Source: Microbacterium lacus
Lineage (GTDB): Bacteria > Actinomycetota > Actinomycetes > Actinomycetales > Microbacteriaceae
Direction of reading: 5' to 3'
NCBI RefSeq assembly: GCF_039531105.1
Contig: NZ_BAAAPK010000001.1
Coordinates: 1,612,001-1,676,000 of the forward strand
DNA length: 64,000 nt
The translations under genes and the position numbers were made by a program. Positions 34,966 to 43,947 of the stretch are shown one piece after another. Numbering within the stretch: position 1 is the first letter of the stretch; every line of letters starts with the position of its first letter. The notes below the pieces were generated by a model, which worked only from the letters and a program-made list of their open reading frames with translations, did not search any database and was not told the DNA's origin.

Positions 34966-36764
34966 GCGTCGATCCTGTCCTCGTAGGCGACGATGCGCGC
35001 GCGTTCGGTCATGTGCTGGGCCTCCAGGGCGGCATCCGTGATCCTCGACAGGTCGAACGGCGCCTTCAGCAGGAGCTCGGTGTTGCGATCCAGCGGCGAC
35101 CCGCGACGCATGTCGGGGCTCTCGGCCCAGTCGTTCGCCGCGAACTCGCGGCTGCGGGCGGCCAGATCCGCTGAGGAGCCGCCGGTGCCGGGCACCGCGG
35201 GGGAGGCGTGATCGAGCACGGTCGTAAACAGCGACAGGGTCCCGTCGCGGTTGTCGACGATCTCGACCACCTGCTGCTGCTGGGGGAAGTCGATGCACGA
35301 CGCGGTCGTGATCTCCCAGAAGCCGCCCGAGGAGGAGGTGTGGGCGAGGATCTGGTTCAGGTGGGTGTGGCCGTTCAGCCACCCCACCACGACGGGGAAG
35401 CGCAGCAGCAGGTCGATGAACTCCTCGGCGCCGTGCAGCACCTCGGTCTCTCCGGGGCGCTGCGCCCGGTTCTCGAGGGTCAGGCTGTTGTGGTGACTGA
35501 AGATCAGCGCGAGCTTCTGTTCTGCCTGCGCCTGCTCGAGCTCCTTCTCGAGCCAGCGGAACTGCGTGTCCGGCACGGCACCGTCGGGGCCGGCGACCTG
35601 GTTGCACGTGTCGAGGCCGAACGCTCGGACATGCGGGCTGAGGTCGGTCTTCCACCACGTCTCGCCGGTGTCGAGGTTGCGCTGCGTGAAGCCGTGTCCA
35701 ACCGGGCCCGGAGTGGGCTCGGTGCGGAAGTGCTCGGCCATGAACTCGCGCTGCTCGAACAGGCGCCGCGCGGGATTGGCCGGCACGGATCGGAAGCCGC
35801 TGCGCCCGAGCGCGAGACCGAGCGCGTCGCCGGCCTGCTGCAGGGCGCTCCCGGTCGCGGCGTACCCTGCCAGGACGCTGCCGGCCGTCGCTTCGAGCGT
35901 GTACGACTTCCGGCCGCCGATCGCCAGGGCGTGCAGCGGCGGGCTCAGGTCGAACGTGCCCAGCAGCAGGGTGTCGTGATTGCCGTACACCGCGTACCAG
36001 GGTGCGGGAAGGCCGACCGAAGGCACCGGGGTCGCGATGGCCTCGGCCAACAGGGACGGCAGCGTCGGGAACCCGTACTCTCCGAACGCACCGCCGGCGG
36101 GATCCTTCGGCCGGTACGCCCACACGGCTTCCGCCCACGCCTGCACGCCCTGGTAGGTCGCGCCGGCGCTCGCCGGATTCACGGTGAGCCCGTCCATCAG
36201 ATCGATGTACCACCGCAGCTCGAGGTGCGAGTGCATGTCGGCGCTGTCGCCCGTCACGATCGCGGCGCTCATCGGCGCACCGGTCAGCGGGCTGTACCGC
36301 GCGTCCGAGAACGCGCGGACCATCGCCGCGGTCGTGTGGACGCTCATCGGATCCTGCGGGTGGAAGGCCGACCCCCACGCGGAGTGGTCCTGGACGATCA
36401 TCGGCTCGATGCGACCCGGGGACTGCGCGTCGATCACGTGCAGATCCGAGAGATGGCCCAGGTACAGCAGCGAGCGTCTCGCGGCGGCGCGGTCGGGGTT
36501 CGCGGTCGCGCGCAGGACGTCGAGCCGCGGAATGTACGGCTCGCCGGGACCGGTCACGAGCGTGCGGTAGCGGCCCTTCTGCACGCCGCCCTGCAGGATC
36601 GTCTGAGCGAGCGTCGTCGGCACGTCGACGGCGGATGCCGCGCGGACGGACCCGGCGTGCAGAAGCGGCCCGAGCCGGTCGAAGGAGACCCCGGTCGCGG
36701 CAGCCAGCAGAGCGGTACGCGCCAGGAACTGGCGTCGCGAGAGACCTGCCATCGTGTCGTCCAT
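34962..36764 (-). CDS. Tat-exported metallophosphoesterase, TIGR03767-type
   Basis: The 600-residue protein has a Tat signal (SRRQFLARTALLAAATG) and a calcineurin-like domain with metal motifs LGHLSDLHV, VTGDSADMHSH, YGNHDTL, SHHNS and NGHTHLN. Size and pattern fit the actinobacterial TIGR03767 (PPA1498-like) family, whose substrate is unknown. It acts outside the cell. It leads a coupled operon with a lipoprotein and a membrane protein. ATG 36764 or ATG 36752 are both possible starts. Confidence 0.85.
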   Translation of the reverse strand: MDDTMAGLSRRQFLARTALLAAATGVSFDRLGPLLHAGSVRAASAVDVPTTLAQTILQGGVQKGRYRTLVTGPGEPYIPRLDVLRATANPDRAAARRSLLYLGHLSDLHVIDAQSPGRIEPMIVQDHSAWGSAFHPQDPMSVHTTAAMVRAFSDARYSPLTGAPMSAAIVTGDSADMHSHLELRWYIDLMDGLTVNPASAGATYQGVQAWAEAVWAYRPKDPAGGAFGEYGFPTLPSLLAEAIATPVPSVGLPAPWYAVYGNHDTLLLGTFDLSPPLHALAIGGRKSYTLEATAGSVLAGYAATGSALQQAGDALGLALGRSGFRSVPANPARRLFEQREFMAEHFRTEPTPGPVGHGFTQRNLDTGETWWKTDLSPHVRAFGLDTCNQVAGPDGAVPDTQFRWLEKELEQAQAEQKLALIFSHHNSLTLENRAQRPGETEVLHGAEEFIDLLLRFPVVVGWLNGHTHLNQILAHTSSSGGFWEITTASCIDFPQQQQVVEIVDNRDGTLSLFTTVLDHASPAVPGTGGSSADLAARSREFAANDWAESPDMRRGSPLDRNTELLLKAPFDLSRITDAALEAQHMTERARIVAYEDRIDA

Positions 36765-36832
36765 TCGGGTGCGCGGCGAGTTCGCATGGGCGTTTCGAGT
36801 CGTACTTTATCGGCTCGGGGGCCGGATCCCGC

Positions 36833-37054
36833 TCAGTCCTCGCGTCGGAACCGCGGCCCGTCGTATCCGTCTCGGTGCACCGGCTCGTCCCACAGCGCGC
36901 GGGGGCGTACCCAGAGGCCGCCCTCGCCGTAGAGCGCCCGGTAGACGACCAGCTCTTCCTCGGTCTCGCTGTGCCGCGCCGTGCCGATCACCTCGTATTC
37001 GCCGCCCTTGAAGTGGCGGTACCGGCCGGGTTCGAGGGGTGCGTGTACGGTCAC
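36833..37054 (-). CDS. DUF1653 domain protein
   Basis: The 73-residue protein starts VTVHAPLEPGRYRHFKGGEY and continues RHSETEEELVVYRALYG and LWVRPRALWDEPV, the full DUF1653 pattern. Function unknown. GTG 37054 is six bases after TACACT on its strand. The divergent TrhO gene begins 64 bases away. Confidence 0.88.
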   Translation of the reverse strand: MTVHAPLEPGRYRHFKGGEYEVIGTARHSETEEELVVYRALYGEGGLWVRPRALWDEPVHRDGYDGPRFRRED

Positions 37055-37117
37055 GCTCGGAGTGTACGCGGCGTCCGGCGGCCGGGGACGCCGCAGGACG
37101 CGACGTCCGCTGGTGCG

Positions 37118-37858
37118 GTGTCTTCGGTCCTGAACGTCTCGGCGTACCTTTTCATGCGGATCGCCGACCCGGCGTCGCTGCAGCCCGTGCTGCGCGAGCG
37201 TGCCCAGGCGAGCGGGCTCAAGGGCACGATTCTGCTGGCGGAAGAGGGCATCAACCTGTTCCTCGCCGGCGCCGCGGATGCCGTTCGCGGGTTCCTGGAC
37301 GACCTGCGCCGCGATGAGCGGTTCGCGGCGCTCGCCGCGAAAGAGAGCTGGTCGCGCGAGCAGCCGTTCGGACGATTGCTCGTGAAGGTCAAGCGCGAGA
37401 TCATCCGTATGGACCACCCGACGATCCAGCCCGCGGGAGGCCGCGCGCCGGCGGTCGATCCGCTCACGCTGCGTCGATGGCTGGATGCCGGTGTGGATGA
37501 TCGAGGACGAGAGGTCGTCCTGATCGACACGCGCAACGCGTTCGAGGTCGACTACGGCGCGTTCGACGGTGCCGTCGACTGGCGCATCGAGCGGTTCACG
37601 CAGTTCCCGGCTGCCGCGGCCCGCCACCGCGACGACCTGCAGGGGAAGACCGTCGTCAGCTATTGCACGGGCGGAATCCGGTGCGAGAAGGCCGCGCTGT
37701 ACCTGCGGTCCGAAGGTGTGGAGGCGCTTCAGCTGGAGGGAGGCATCCTCGGCTACTTCGCGGCGGCCGGCGGCGCGCACTGGACGGGGGAGTGCTTCGT
37801 GTTCGACGAGCGGGAGGCGCTCACGCCCGAACTCACGCCGCGGGAGCAGCACGCGTGA
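37118..37858 (+). CDS. trhO: tRNA uridine hydroxylase / rhodanese (TrhO/YceA-like)
   Basis: The 246-residue protein has the acylphosphatase-like N-domain (GTILLAEEGINLFLAG) and a rhodanese domain with the active Cys loop YCTGGIRCEKAALYL. In Escherichia coli TrhO hydroxylates tRNA uridine 34. The region HDPTIQ-like (RMDHPTIQPAGG) sits between the domains. GTG 37118 is chosen because it gives VSSVLNVSAYLF as in relatives; no -10 or ribosome site stands out. Confidence 0.87.
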   Translation: MSSVLNVSAYLFMRIADPASLQPVLRERAQASGLKGTILLAEEGINLFLAGAADAVRGFLDDLRRDERFAALAAKESWSREQPFGRLLVKVKREIIRMDHPTIQPAGGRAPAVDPLTLRRWLDAGVDDRGREVVLIDTRNAFEVDYGAFDGAVDWRIERFTQFPAAAARHRDDLQGKTVVSYCTGGIRCEKAALYLRSEGVEALQLEGGILGYFAAAGGAHWTGECFVFDEREALTPELTPREQHA

Positions 37859-38238
37859 CCGCGCGTCCCTCCCGCCGATCGGTCGCCCTCGCGTTCGGTC
37901 TGGACGCCGTGCTGGTCGTCGTGTTCGCCGCACTCGGGCGGGCGAGCCACGACTCCGCTGTGCTCGCCGGGCTCTGGGGGACCGCATGGCCCTTCCTGGC
38001 GGGGCTCGTCGCCGGCTGGCTCGTGACGCTCGGCTGGCGGCGACCCGCAGCGCCGGTGCGGACCGGACTCGGGGTGTGGGTCGTGACCGTGGTGGGTGGC
38101 ATGCTGCTGCGTGCGGCATCCGGTCAGGGCATCGCGTTGGCGTTCATCATCGTCGCAACCCTGACGCTGCTCGTCACGCTCGTGGGGTGGCGCGTCGTGG
38201 CGGTCGTGGTGCGAAGGGTCCGCGCGCGCAGGAGGTGA
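37855..38238 (+). CDS. DUF3054 membrane protein
   Basis: This 127-residue protein has four predicted helices (LAFGLDAVLVVVFAALGRA, AWPFLAGLVAGWLV, GLGVWVVTVVGGMLL and GIALAFIIVATLTLLVTL), matching DUF3054. Its GTG overlaps the trhO stop (GTGA). Function unknown. Confidence 0.85.
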   Translation: MTARPSRRSVALAFGLDAVLVVVFAALGRASHDSAVLAGLWGTAWPFLAGLVAGWLVTLGWRRPAAPVRTGLGVWVVTVVGGMLLRAASGQGIALAFIIVATLTLLVTLVGWRVVAVVVRRVRARRR

Positions 38239-38243
38239 GATCC

Positions 38244-38849
38244 ATGAAGGTCGATCTGAAGAAGGACATCGTCGGCTACCGCGCGCGCACCGGCGTCTTC
38301 GACACCGTCGACGTGCCGCCGTTGCGGTTCCTCATGATCGACGGGCGCGGCGATCCCAACGGGCCGGTGTTCGGCGAGGCTCTCACGGCGCTGTACTCGA
38401 TCGCTTATCCGCTCAAGTTCCTCAGCAAGAAGGAGCTCGATCGCGATTACGTCGTGATGCCGCTCGAGGCGCTGTGGTGGGCGGAGGACATGCAGAGCTT
38501 CACCGCCGCGCGCGACAAATCGGCATGGGAATGGACCGCGATGATCCTGACGCCCGACTGGATCACCGCGGAGCAGTTCGCGGGGGGGCGCGCGAAGGCG
38601 GCGTCGGCGGCTGCGGAGCGCGTGCGGCTCGAAACCCTGTCGGAGGGCCGGTGCGTGCAGACCCTTCACGTCGGGTCGTTCGACAGTGAGGGGCCGGTGC
38701 TGCAGAAGCTGCACGCGGAGGTGATCCCGTCTCGCGGGCTGCGGATGACGGGGCGGCACCACGAGATCTACCTGAGCGATCCGCGGCGCGCGGACCCGTC
38801 GAAGCTGCGCACGATCCTGCGCCAACCGGTGTCGGATGCCGCGAACTGA
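38244..38849 (+). CDS. GyrI-like small-molecule-binding protein
   Basis: The 201-residue protein reads VDVPPLRFLMIDGRGDPNGP, ALYSIAYPLKFL, WEWTAMILTPDWIT and GRHHEIYLSDPRRADPSKLR, the GyrI-like domain found alone or fused to regulators. It likely binds a small ligand. AGGAGG lies ten bases before ATG 38244. It follows the DUF3054 gene by five bases. Confidence 0.85.
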   Translation: MKVDLKKDIVGYRARTGVFDTVDVPPLRFLMIDGRGDPNGPVFGEALTALYSIAYPLKFLSKKELDRDYVVMPLEALWWAEDMQSFTAARDKSAWEWTAMILTPDWITAEQFAGGRAKAASAAAERVRLETLSEGRCVQTLHVGSFDSEGPVLQKLHAEVIPSRGLRMTGRHHEIYLSDPRRADPSKLRTILRQPVSDAAN

Positions 38850-38856
38850 GCGCCGG

Positions 38857-39351
38857 TCAGGCGGCCGGCGCCGCCGTCCGGCCGTCGGCGAAGCGCGCCC
38901 GCGCGCGGTCGTGGTTGCGCTCGATCGGCACCGAGCGCGTCGCCTTGGGCAGACCCATCGGCTTCGTCGACACGTAGATGCTCTCGGCGCGATCGACCAG
39001 GAAAGTCTCGTGCCAGATGCCGACCGCCCCAGGCGCCTTGCGCACCGCTTTGTTGAATCGCGACCACGCGGGACGATGCTCCGCCGTCGGTGCGGACGCG
39101 TACGCGTAGAGCTTCTCGATCGAGGACCAGTACTGCACGACGTACGGTCCGCCGGCGCCCATCAGCAGCTCGTATCCCAGGAAACCGGAGTCCGGATCCA
39201 TGCTCAGCTCGCGCAGCATGCGCGGCATCGCGGTGAACGCGGGCATCCACAGGTCGGGTCGCCACCAGCGGTTGATCTGCATTCCGATGTGGAAGACGAC
39301 GAGTTCGCCGTCGTGCTGATGGGTATGACGACCGATCATGATCTTGCTCAC
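38857..39351 (-). CDS. DUF4188 (monooxygenase-like) protein
   Basis: This 164-residue protein reads VVFHIGMQINRWWRPDLW, GFLGYELLMGAGGPYVVQYW and VGIWHETFLVDRAES, matching DUF4188, which resembles dimeric alpha+beta-barrel monooxygenases. GGAGGAGGAG lies upstream of the ATG. It faces a MerR gene across twin palindromes, so it is probably that regulator's target. Confidence 0.8.
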   Translation of the reverse strand: MSKIMIGRHTHQHDGELVVFHIGMQINRWWRPDLWMPAFTAMPRMLRELSMDPDSGFLGYELLMGAGGPYVVQYWSSIEKLYAYASAPTAEHRPAWSRFNKAVRKAPGAVGIWHETFLVDRAESIYVSTKPMGLPKATRSVPIERNHDRARARFADGRTAAPAA

Positions 39352-39371
39352 GGGGGCTCCTCCTCCGATTG

Positions 39372-39408
39372 GATAGTTCTACTATCTATATTGGATAGCG
39401 CTACTATC
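39372..39408. promoter_or_regulatory. twin palindromes between DUF4188 and MerR genes
   Basis: GATAGTTCTACTATC (39372-39386) and GATAGCGCTACTATC (39394-39408) are 15-base palindromes 22 bases apart. A TATATT box lies between them at 39387-39392. The sites cover both divergent promoters. Confidence 0.8.
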
Positions 39409-39425
39409 GAAGTCAAGGGGGCTCG

Positions 39426-40025
39426 ATGAGGATTTCAGAGCTGTCCGCCCGGAGCGGAGTGGCAGTGCCGACGATCAAGTACTACCTGCGCGAAGGGCTC
39501 GTTCCCGAGGGCGTGCGACTCTCGGCGACCCAGGCGGACTACGAGACCGCTCACCTCGAGCGCCTGCGCCTCGTCCGTGCGCTCGTCGACTCCGGGGTCA
39601 GTATCGCGACGACGCGCACCGTCCTCTCGGCTCTCGATGATCCCCCGGAGGCGCACCACCTCCTCGGAGTCGCGCACGCGGCGATCACCCCGGCGCTGGA
39701 TCGCGAGATCGATCTGTCGGCCGCCGAGGCTCTGGCGGAAGGTCTCGGGTGGCGGCCGGGGATGTGCGATCAGCAGGTGCTCGGCGCGGTCGCGCGCGCG
39801 CTCGAGGGGATCGAGCAGGCCGGGTTCGAGGTGCCTGCCGACGTCATGCCGGTCTATCTCCGTTCGATCCGTGCGATCGCCGACGCCGAGATCGCCGGGG
39901 TTCCGACGGAGTCGCTGGAGGCGGCCGTCCGATACGTCGTCCTCGGATCGGTGATCGTCGAGCCGCTTCTGCTCGCCCTTCGCCGCGTCGCCCAGCAGGT
40001 GGCGTCCGCGGAGCGTTTCGGCTGA
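39426..40025 (+). CDS. MerR-family regulator
   Basis: This 199-residue protein starts MRISELSARSGVAVPTIKYYL, a MerR HTH, followed by a helical effector domain (DQQVLGAVARALEGIEQAGF). No metal-binding cysteine cluster is evident. AAGGGG precedes the ATG. The twin palindromes upstream suggest it controls itself and the divergent DUF4188 gene. Confidence 0.9.
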   Translation: MRISELSARSGVAVPTIKYYLREGLVPEGVRLSATQADYETAHLERLRLVRALVDSGVSIATTRTVLSALDDPPEAHHLLGVAHAAITPALDREIDLSAAEALAEGLGWRPGMCDQQVLGAVARALEGIEQAGFEVPADVMPVYLRSIRAIADAEIAGVPTESLEAAVRYVVLGSVIVEPLLLALRRVAQQVASAERFG

Positions 40026-40055
40026 CCTGGCAGATTGCCCCGAACCGCCCCTCGC

Positions 40056-40085
40056 CGATACTGAGCGATATATCGTTGAGTATCG
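40056..40085. promoter_or_regulatory. 30-base near-perfect palindrome, PadR operator candidate
   Basis: The run from CGATACTGAGCGATATATCG to the AGTATCG at 40079-40085 reads almost the same on both strands, centred on ATAT. It lies 37 bases before the PadR start, as is typical for PadR autoregulation. Confidence 0.75.
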
Positions 40086-40121
40086 CTGAGCTCAGCCGGA
40101 GCCAGCCTGAAGGAGGTCATC

Positions 40122-40727
40122 ATGAGCGGTTCGAACATGGGCGATTGGTTCGGCGGCAGCGGCGCAGGCGCAGGATCGCGCGGCTCCGGACAGGGCTGGC
40201 CGATGGCGGGGCTCTGGGAGGCGATGGAGCAGCTCCGTGGCCAGTTCGAGCAGAAGGTCGGCGGCGGATCCACGCGGATGGGTCGCGGCGACGTGCGCAG
40301 CGCCGTCCTGGCGCTGCTCGCGGAGAAGCCGATGCACGGCTACCAGATCATCCAGCAGATCGAGGAGCGCAGCGGCGGCAGCTGGAAGCCGAGCCCGGGC
40401 TCGGTGTACCCGACGCTCCAGCTGCTCGCCGACGAGGGTCTCATCAAGGCCGAGGAATCCGGCGGCCGCAAGACCTACTCGCTCACCGAAGAGGGACGCG
40501 AAGTCGCGGATGCTGCAGCGGAGAAGTCGGCGCCGTGGGTGGGCTCGAGCTCCCGGATTGGCTTCAGCGACAGCGGCCGGACCACGGCGCTCCCGAAGGC
40601 CGGAATCGACCTTGCCCAGGCGGTCGCTCAGGTCGGGCGCTCCGGCAGCGCGGAGCAGGTGAAGGAAGCCGTCGCCGTCCTCGATGACGCGCGCCGTAAG
40701 CTTTTCTCCATCCTCGCCCAAGACTGA
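40122..40727 (+). CDS. PadR-family regulator
   Basis: The 201-residue protein has a Gly-rich N-terminus, then the PadR winged helix (RGDVRSAVLALLAEKPMHGY, GSVYPTLQLLADEGLIK, RKTYSLTEEGREVA) and a C-terminal dimer helix (EQVKEAVAVLDDARRKLFSI). AAGGAGG lies just upstream. It precedes a UbiB-type gene by 52 bases. Confidence 0.92.
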   Translation: MSGSNMGDWFGGSGAGAGSRGSGQGWPMAGLWEAMEQLRGQFEQKVGGGSTRMGRGDVRSAVLALLAEKPMHGYQIIQQIEERSGGSWKPSPGSVYPTLQLLADEGLIKAEESGGRKTYSLTEEGREVADAAAEKSAPWVGSSSRIGFSDSGRTTALPKAGIDLAQAVAQVGRSGSAEQVKEAVAVLDDARRKLFSILAQD

Positions 40728-40779
40728 ATCCGTGCCCGCCGCACGTCGGCCCTGAGCTTCGCGCACCCCTGGAGATCCG

Positions 40780-42474
40780 ATGACCGACGCCGGTGAGATG
40801 CGCGCACGCTATCGCCGCATCACGCGGTTCGCCGCGCGCTATCTCGCCCAGGCGTGGTGGTACGAGCTGTTCCTGCCGCGCATCGGTCTCGGTTCCCTGT
40901 CCGCCCGCGGTCGCGCGGCGCGCCTCACTCGCATCGCCCGTCGGTTCCACGCTCTGGCCGTCGACCTCGGCGGGCTGATGATCAAGGTGGGCCAGTTCCT
41001 CTCCTCGCGCCTGGACGTCCTCCCGCCCGAGATCACGAAAGAGCTGGAGGGCCTCCAGGACGAGGTGCCCGCGGTGCCCTTCGAAGCGATCCGGACGCTC
41101 GCCGAAGCCGAGCTCGGCGTGCCGCTCGAGCGCGCGTACGCCTGGATCGACCCGGCGCCGCTGGCGGCGGCATCCCTCGGACAAGCGCATCGGGCGGTGC
41201 TGTCGGATGCCGATGCCGAGCAGTCCGGGCTCCGCGAGGTCGTGGTCAAGATCCAGCGCCCCGGCATCGACCAGATCGTCGACGTCGACTTGCGCGCCCT
41301 GCGCAAGGTCGGCGGGTGGCTCAGTCGCATCCGTCTCGTGTCCGACCGGGTGGACGCGCCGGCGCTCGTGGAGGAGTTCGCGGCCACGTCGCTCGAGGAG
41401 ATCGACTATCTGAACGAGGCCGCGAACGCCGAGCACTTCGCCTCCGACTTCGCCGGTGACCGGCGGGTCGGCGTGCCCGACGTCGTGTGGGAGCGGACGA
41501 CGCGTCGCGTGCTGACGCTGCAGGATGTCACCGCGATCAAGCTCAACGACGTCGACGGGCTGCGGGCGGCGGGGATCGACCCGTCCGAGGTTGCGATCGC
41601 GTTCGCGTCGGTCATGTTCGACCAGCTTTTCCGTGACGGGTTCTTCCACGCCGATCCCCATCCGGGCAACATCTTCGTGACGCCGGACGCGTCCGCGGAC
41701 GACGGCACCGGTCCGGGCTGGCATCTCACGTTCATCGACTTCGGGATGATGGGCGAAGTGCCTCCCGGGCTGCGCCGAGGGCTCCGGCGGGTGCTCATCG
41801 CCGCGGCATCCCGCGACGGCAAGGGGATGGTCGACGGCATCCGCGAAGTGGGCGTCCTGCTGCCGTCGGCCGACACGACCGAGCTCGAGCGGGCGATGAC
41901 CACGCTCTTCGCGCGATTCGGCGGGATGGGCTTCGCGGAGCTGCAGGAGGTCGACCCGCGGGAGTTCCGGGCGTTCGCGATCGAGTTCGGCGACGTGGTC
42001 CGCTCGCTGCCGTTCCAGTTCCCCGAGAACTTCCTCCTGATCATCCGCGCGATGTCGCTCGTCTCCGGCAACTGCAGTTCGCTCAACCCCGCGTTCAACA
42101 TCTGGGACGCGGTCGAGCCGTATGCCGGGGAGCTCATCCGTCAGGAGGGCGGCAACGTCGTCCAGGCGTTCGCCGGGCAGGCGGTGACGGCGGTGCGGAC
42201 GGCGGCGCGCCTGCCGCAGCGCCTCGACGATCTCACGACCCGCATCGAGGACGGCCGGCTCTCTGTGCAGAACCCGCGGCTCGAGCGTCGCATCGGCAGC
42301 CTCGAGCGGACGATGCGGCGGGTGATCTCAGCGGTGCTGTTCGCCGCGCTGTTCGTCGGGGGCCTGACTGTGCGTGCCGACGATGCGGTGTTCGGCACCG
42401 TCCTGATCGTCGTGTCCGGCATCCCGCTGCTGCACGCCCTGCTCGCCGGGTGGATCGGCAGGCGCCTGCCCTGA
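40780..42474 (+). CDS. AarF/ABC1/UbiB kinase-like protein
   Basis: This 564-residue protein has the UbiB core: the KxGQ motif LMIKVGQFLSSRLDVLPPEI, the Ala-rich loop AAASLGQAHRAVL, FHADPHPGNIFV and the DFGMMGEVP catalytic/metal motif. Two C-terminal membrane helices follow. UbiB proteins support quinone synthesis; here menaquinone is inferred. Its last 147 bases overlap the convergent membrane gene. Confidence 0.92.
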   Translation: MTDAGEMRARYRRITRFAARYLAQAWWYELFLPRIGLGSLSARGRAARLTRIARRFHALAVDLGGLMIKVGQFLSSRLDVLPPEITKELEGLQDEVPAVPFEAIRTLAEAELGVPLERAYAWIDPAPLAAASLGQAHRAVLSDADAEQSGLREVVVKIQRPGIDQIVDVDLRALRKVGGWLSRIRLVSDRVDAPALVEEFAATSLEEIDYLNEAANAEHFASDFAGDRRVGVPDVVWERTTRRVLTLQDVTAIKLNDVDGLRAAGIDPSEVAIAFASVMFDQLFRDGFFHADPHPGNIFVTPDASADDGTGPGWHLTFIDFGMMGEVPPGLRRGLRRVLIAAASRDGKGMVDGIREVGVLLPSADTTELERAMTTLFARFGGMGFAELQEVDPREFRAFAIEFGDVVRSLPFQFPENFLLIIRAMSLVSGNCSSLNPAFNIWDAVEPYAGELIRQEGGNVVQAFAGQAVTAVRTAARLPQRLDDLTTRIEDGRLSVQNPRLERRIGSLERTMRRVISAVLFAALFVGGLTVRADDAVFGTVLIVVSGIPLLHALLAGWIGRRLP

Positions 42475-43380
42475 CGGCGGGTCGGCGGATGCCGCGCCGC
42501 GGCGCCGACGCCCCACGAGTGCACGCAGCCCGAGTCCGAGCGCGGCAACTCCGGCCGCGGCGAGGACGGGCCGCAGCGCCAGTTCGGGGGTGAGGAGCGC
42601 GGCCTGGAAGACGCCCACGCCGTAGTCGATCAGGTCCGAGGAGGACCGCAGGAGCACGCGACTGCCGAGGGCGTTGAACAACGCCGTCGTCACCGCCGGA
42701 GCCACCCAGACCATCACAAGGGCCGCGAGAGCGGCGATCACGCGCCCCGCCGTCCCGATGCCCGTCCACGCGATCGCGATTCCCGTGAGCACCGGGGCGA
42801 TCCACGGCGTGAGAGGCAGCAGTGCGGAGAAGACGCCCTCCGCCGTTCGTCCCGGGTCCAGCAGCAGTGCCGTCCAGGAGCCCATGCCGATCGCGCCGAT
42901 CGTGAGACCGATCAGGGCTCCGGCGCGCGGTGCGCCGGCGACCAGGATCGTCACGATCGCGCCGACAAGCATCGACAGCACCGTCCCGGCGACCAGGGCC
43001 GCGAGGTAGACCGTGGATTCGAGTCGTTCCTGCAAGCCGGCGCGGAGCACCGTAGCCGTCTGCGCGGTCGCAAGACCCTGCACGATCAGGACGCCGAGGA
43101 CGAGAAGCAGCAGGCCCCAACCGCGCACGCGCAGCATCCGCCCGGCGATGCCCGCGACAGTCGCGCCGACGATGAGGAGCGAGAAGACGAGGACGACCGA
43201 GGTGAAGCTGAAGGGAAGCAGCACGAACGGCATGGCCGTCGTTGTCGCTGTCCACAGCTCCTGCTCGGGGAGGCGGCCTCCGGCGATGATCCAGGGGAGC
43301 AGACCGAGGACGGCGCCCGCCGCCCCGGCGGGGAGGGCGTAGGCCCACGACCAGCGCCGCGGCTGCGGGGATTCCGGCAT
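42328..43380 (-). CDS. multi-pass membrane protein of unknown function
   Basis: The 350-residue protein has about nine helices starting WAYALPAGAAGAVLGLLPWI and ending LALRPVLAAAGVAALGLGLR. The last 50 or so residues are hydrophilic, low complexity and lie antisense to the UbiB gene; an original stop may have been lost. ATG 43380 shares a base with the upstream gene's TGA. No family recognised. Confidence 0.7.
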   Translation of the reverse strand: MPESPQPRRWSWAYALPAGAAGAVLGLLPWIIAGGRLPEQELWTATTTAMPFVLLPFSFTSVVLVFSLLIVGATVAGIAGRMLRVRGWGLLLLVLGVLIVQGLATAQTATVLRAGLQERLESTVYLAALVAGTVLSMLVGAIVTILVAGAPRAGALIGLTIGAIGMGSWTALLLDPGRTAEGVFSALLPLTPWIAPVLTGIAIAWTGIGTAGRVIAALAALVMVWVAPAVTTALFNALGSRVLLRSSSDLIDYGVGVFQAALLTPELALRPVLAAAGVAALGLGLRALVGRRRRGAASADPPSGQAPADPPGEQGVQQRDAGHDDQDGAEHRIVGTHSQAPDEQRGEQHR

Positions 43381-43934
43381 CACCCGAGATCCCGAAGACC
43401 GACGCGGTCGGGGATCTCGAAGGGCAGGCGGGGGAGCCACGCGGCGGGCTCCGGCCACGGGCGGGAGGACGGAAGGTTTCCGAGCATGCGTCGCAGCGCC
43501 GCATCCCGTGGCCTCGTCGGGGCGGGCGCGGCGATCACGCGCTGCGGCGCGCGGTGGCCGAGTGCGCCGCACCACCAGTGCCGCCAGGTGTCCGGGGCGT
43601 CCTCCGGCTCGAGCACGATGTAGTAATCGGGCATGATCGCGGCGCCCTCTTCGAAGAGGGACAGCGCGGTCTCCACCTCGACCTCGAGCGTCTCCAGCGT
43701 CGCGCGCGCTTCGAACAGCTCCACCCACGCGGCGGCGACGTGCACGAGCGGGTCCGCGTCATGCACGACCCAGGGTGTTGCGGATGCCGCGATCCGCCGT
43801 GTGGCGAGGGCCGGTTCACTGCCCTGCAGCGACAGGACCTCGACTCCACGGATGCCGTCGAGCGTGGCCAGGGCTTCTTCGGACTGATCGCCGACGATTG
43901 CGACGATGGTTCCGGTGTTCATCGTGTGCGCCAT
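43380..43934 (-). CDS. hypothetical protein, glycosyltransferase-like N-terminus not proven
   Basis: The 184-residue protein reads VAIVGDQSEEALATLDGIRG, ATPWVVHDADPLVHVAAAWV and ALSLFEEGAAIMPDYYIVLE, with DTWRHWWCGALGHRAP later. I do not recognise the family. ATG 43934 lies five bases after TACGAT on its strand. It is coupled (TGATG) to the membrane-protein gene. Confidence 0.65.
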   Translation of the reverse strand: MAHTMNTGTIVAIVGDQSEEALATLDGIRGVEVLSLQGSEPALATRRIAASATPWVVHDADPLVHVAAAWVELFEARATLETLEVEVETALSLFEEGAAIMPDYYIVLEPEDAPDTWRHWWCGALGHRAPQRVIAAPAPTRPRDAALRRMLGNLPSSRPWPEPAAWLPRLPFEIPDRVGLRDLG

Positions 43935-43947
43935 GCCTGATCGTACG

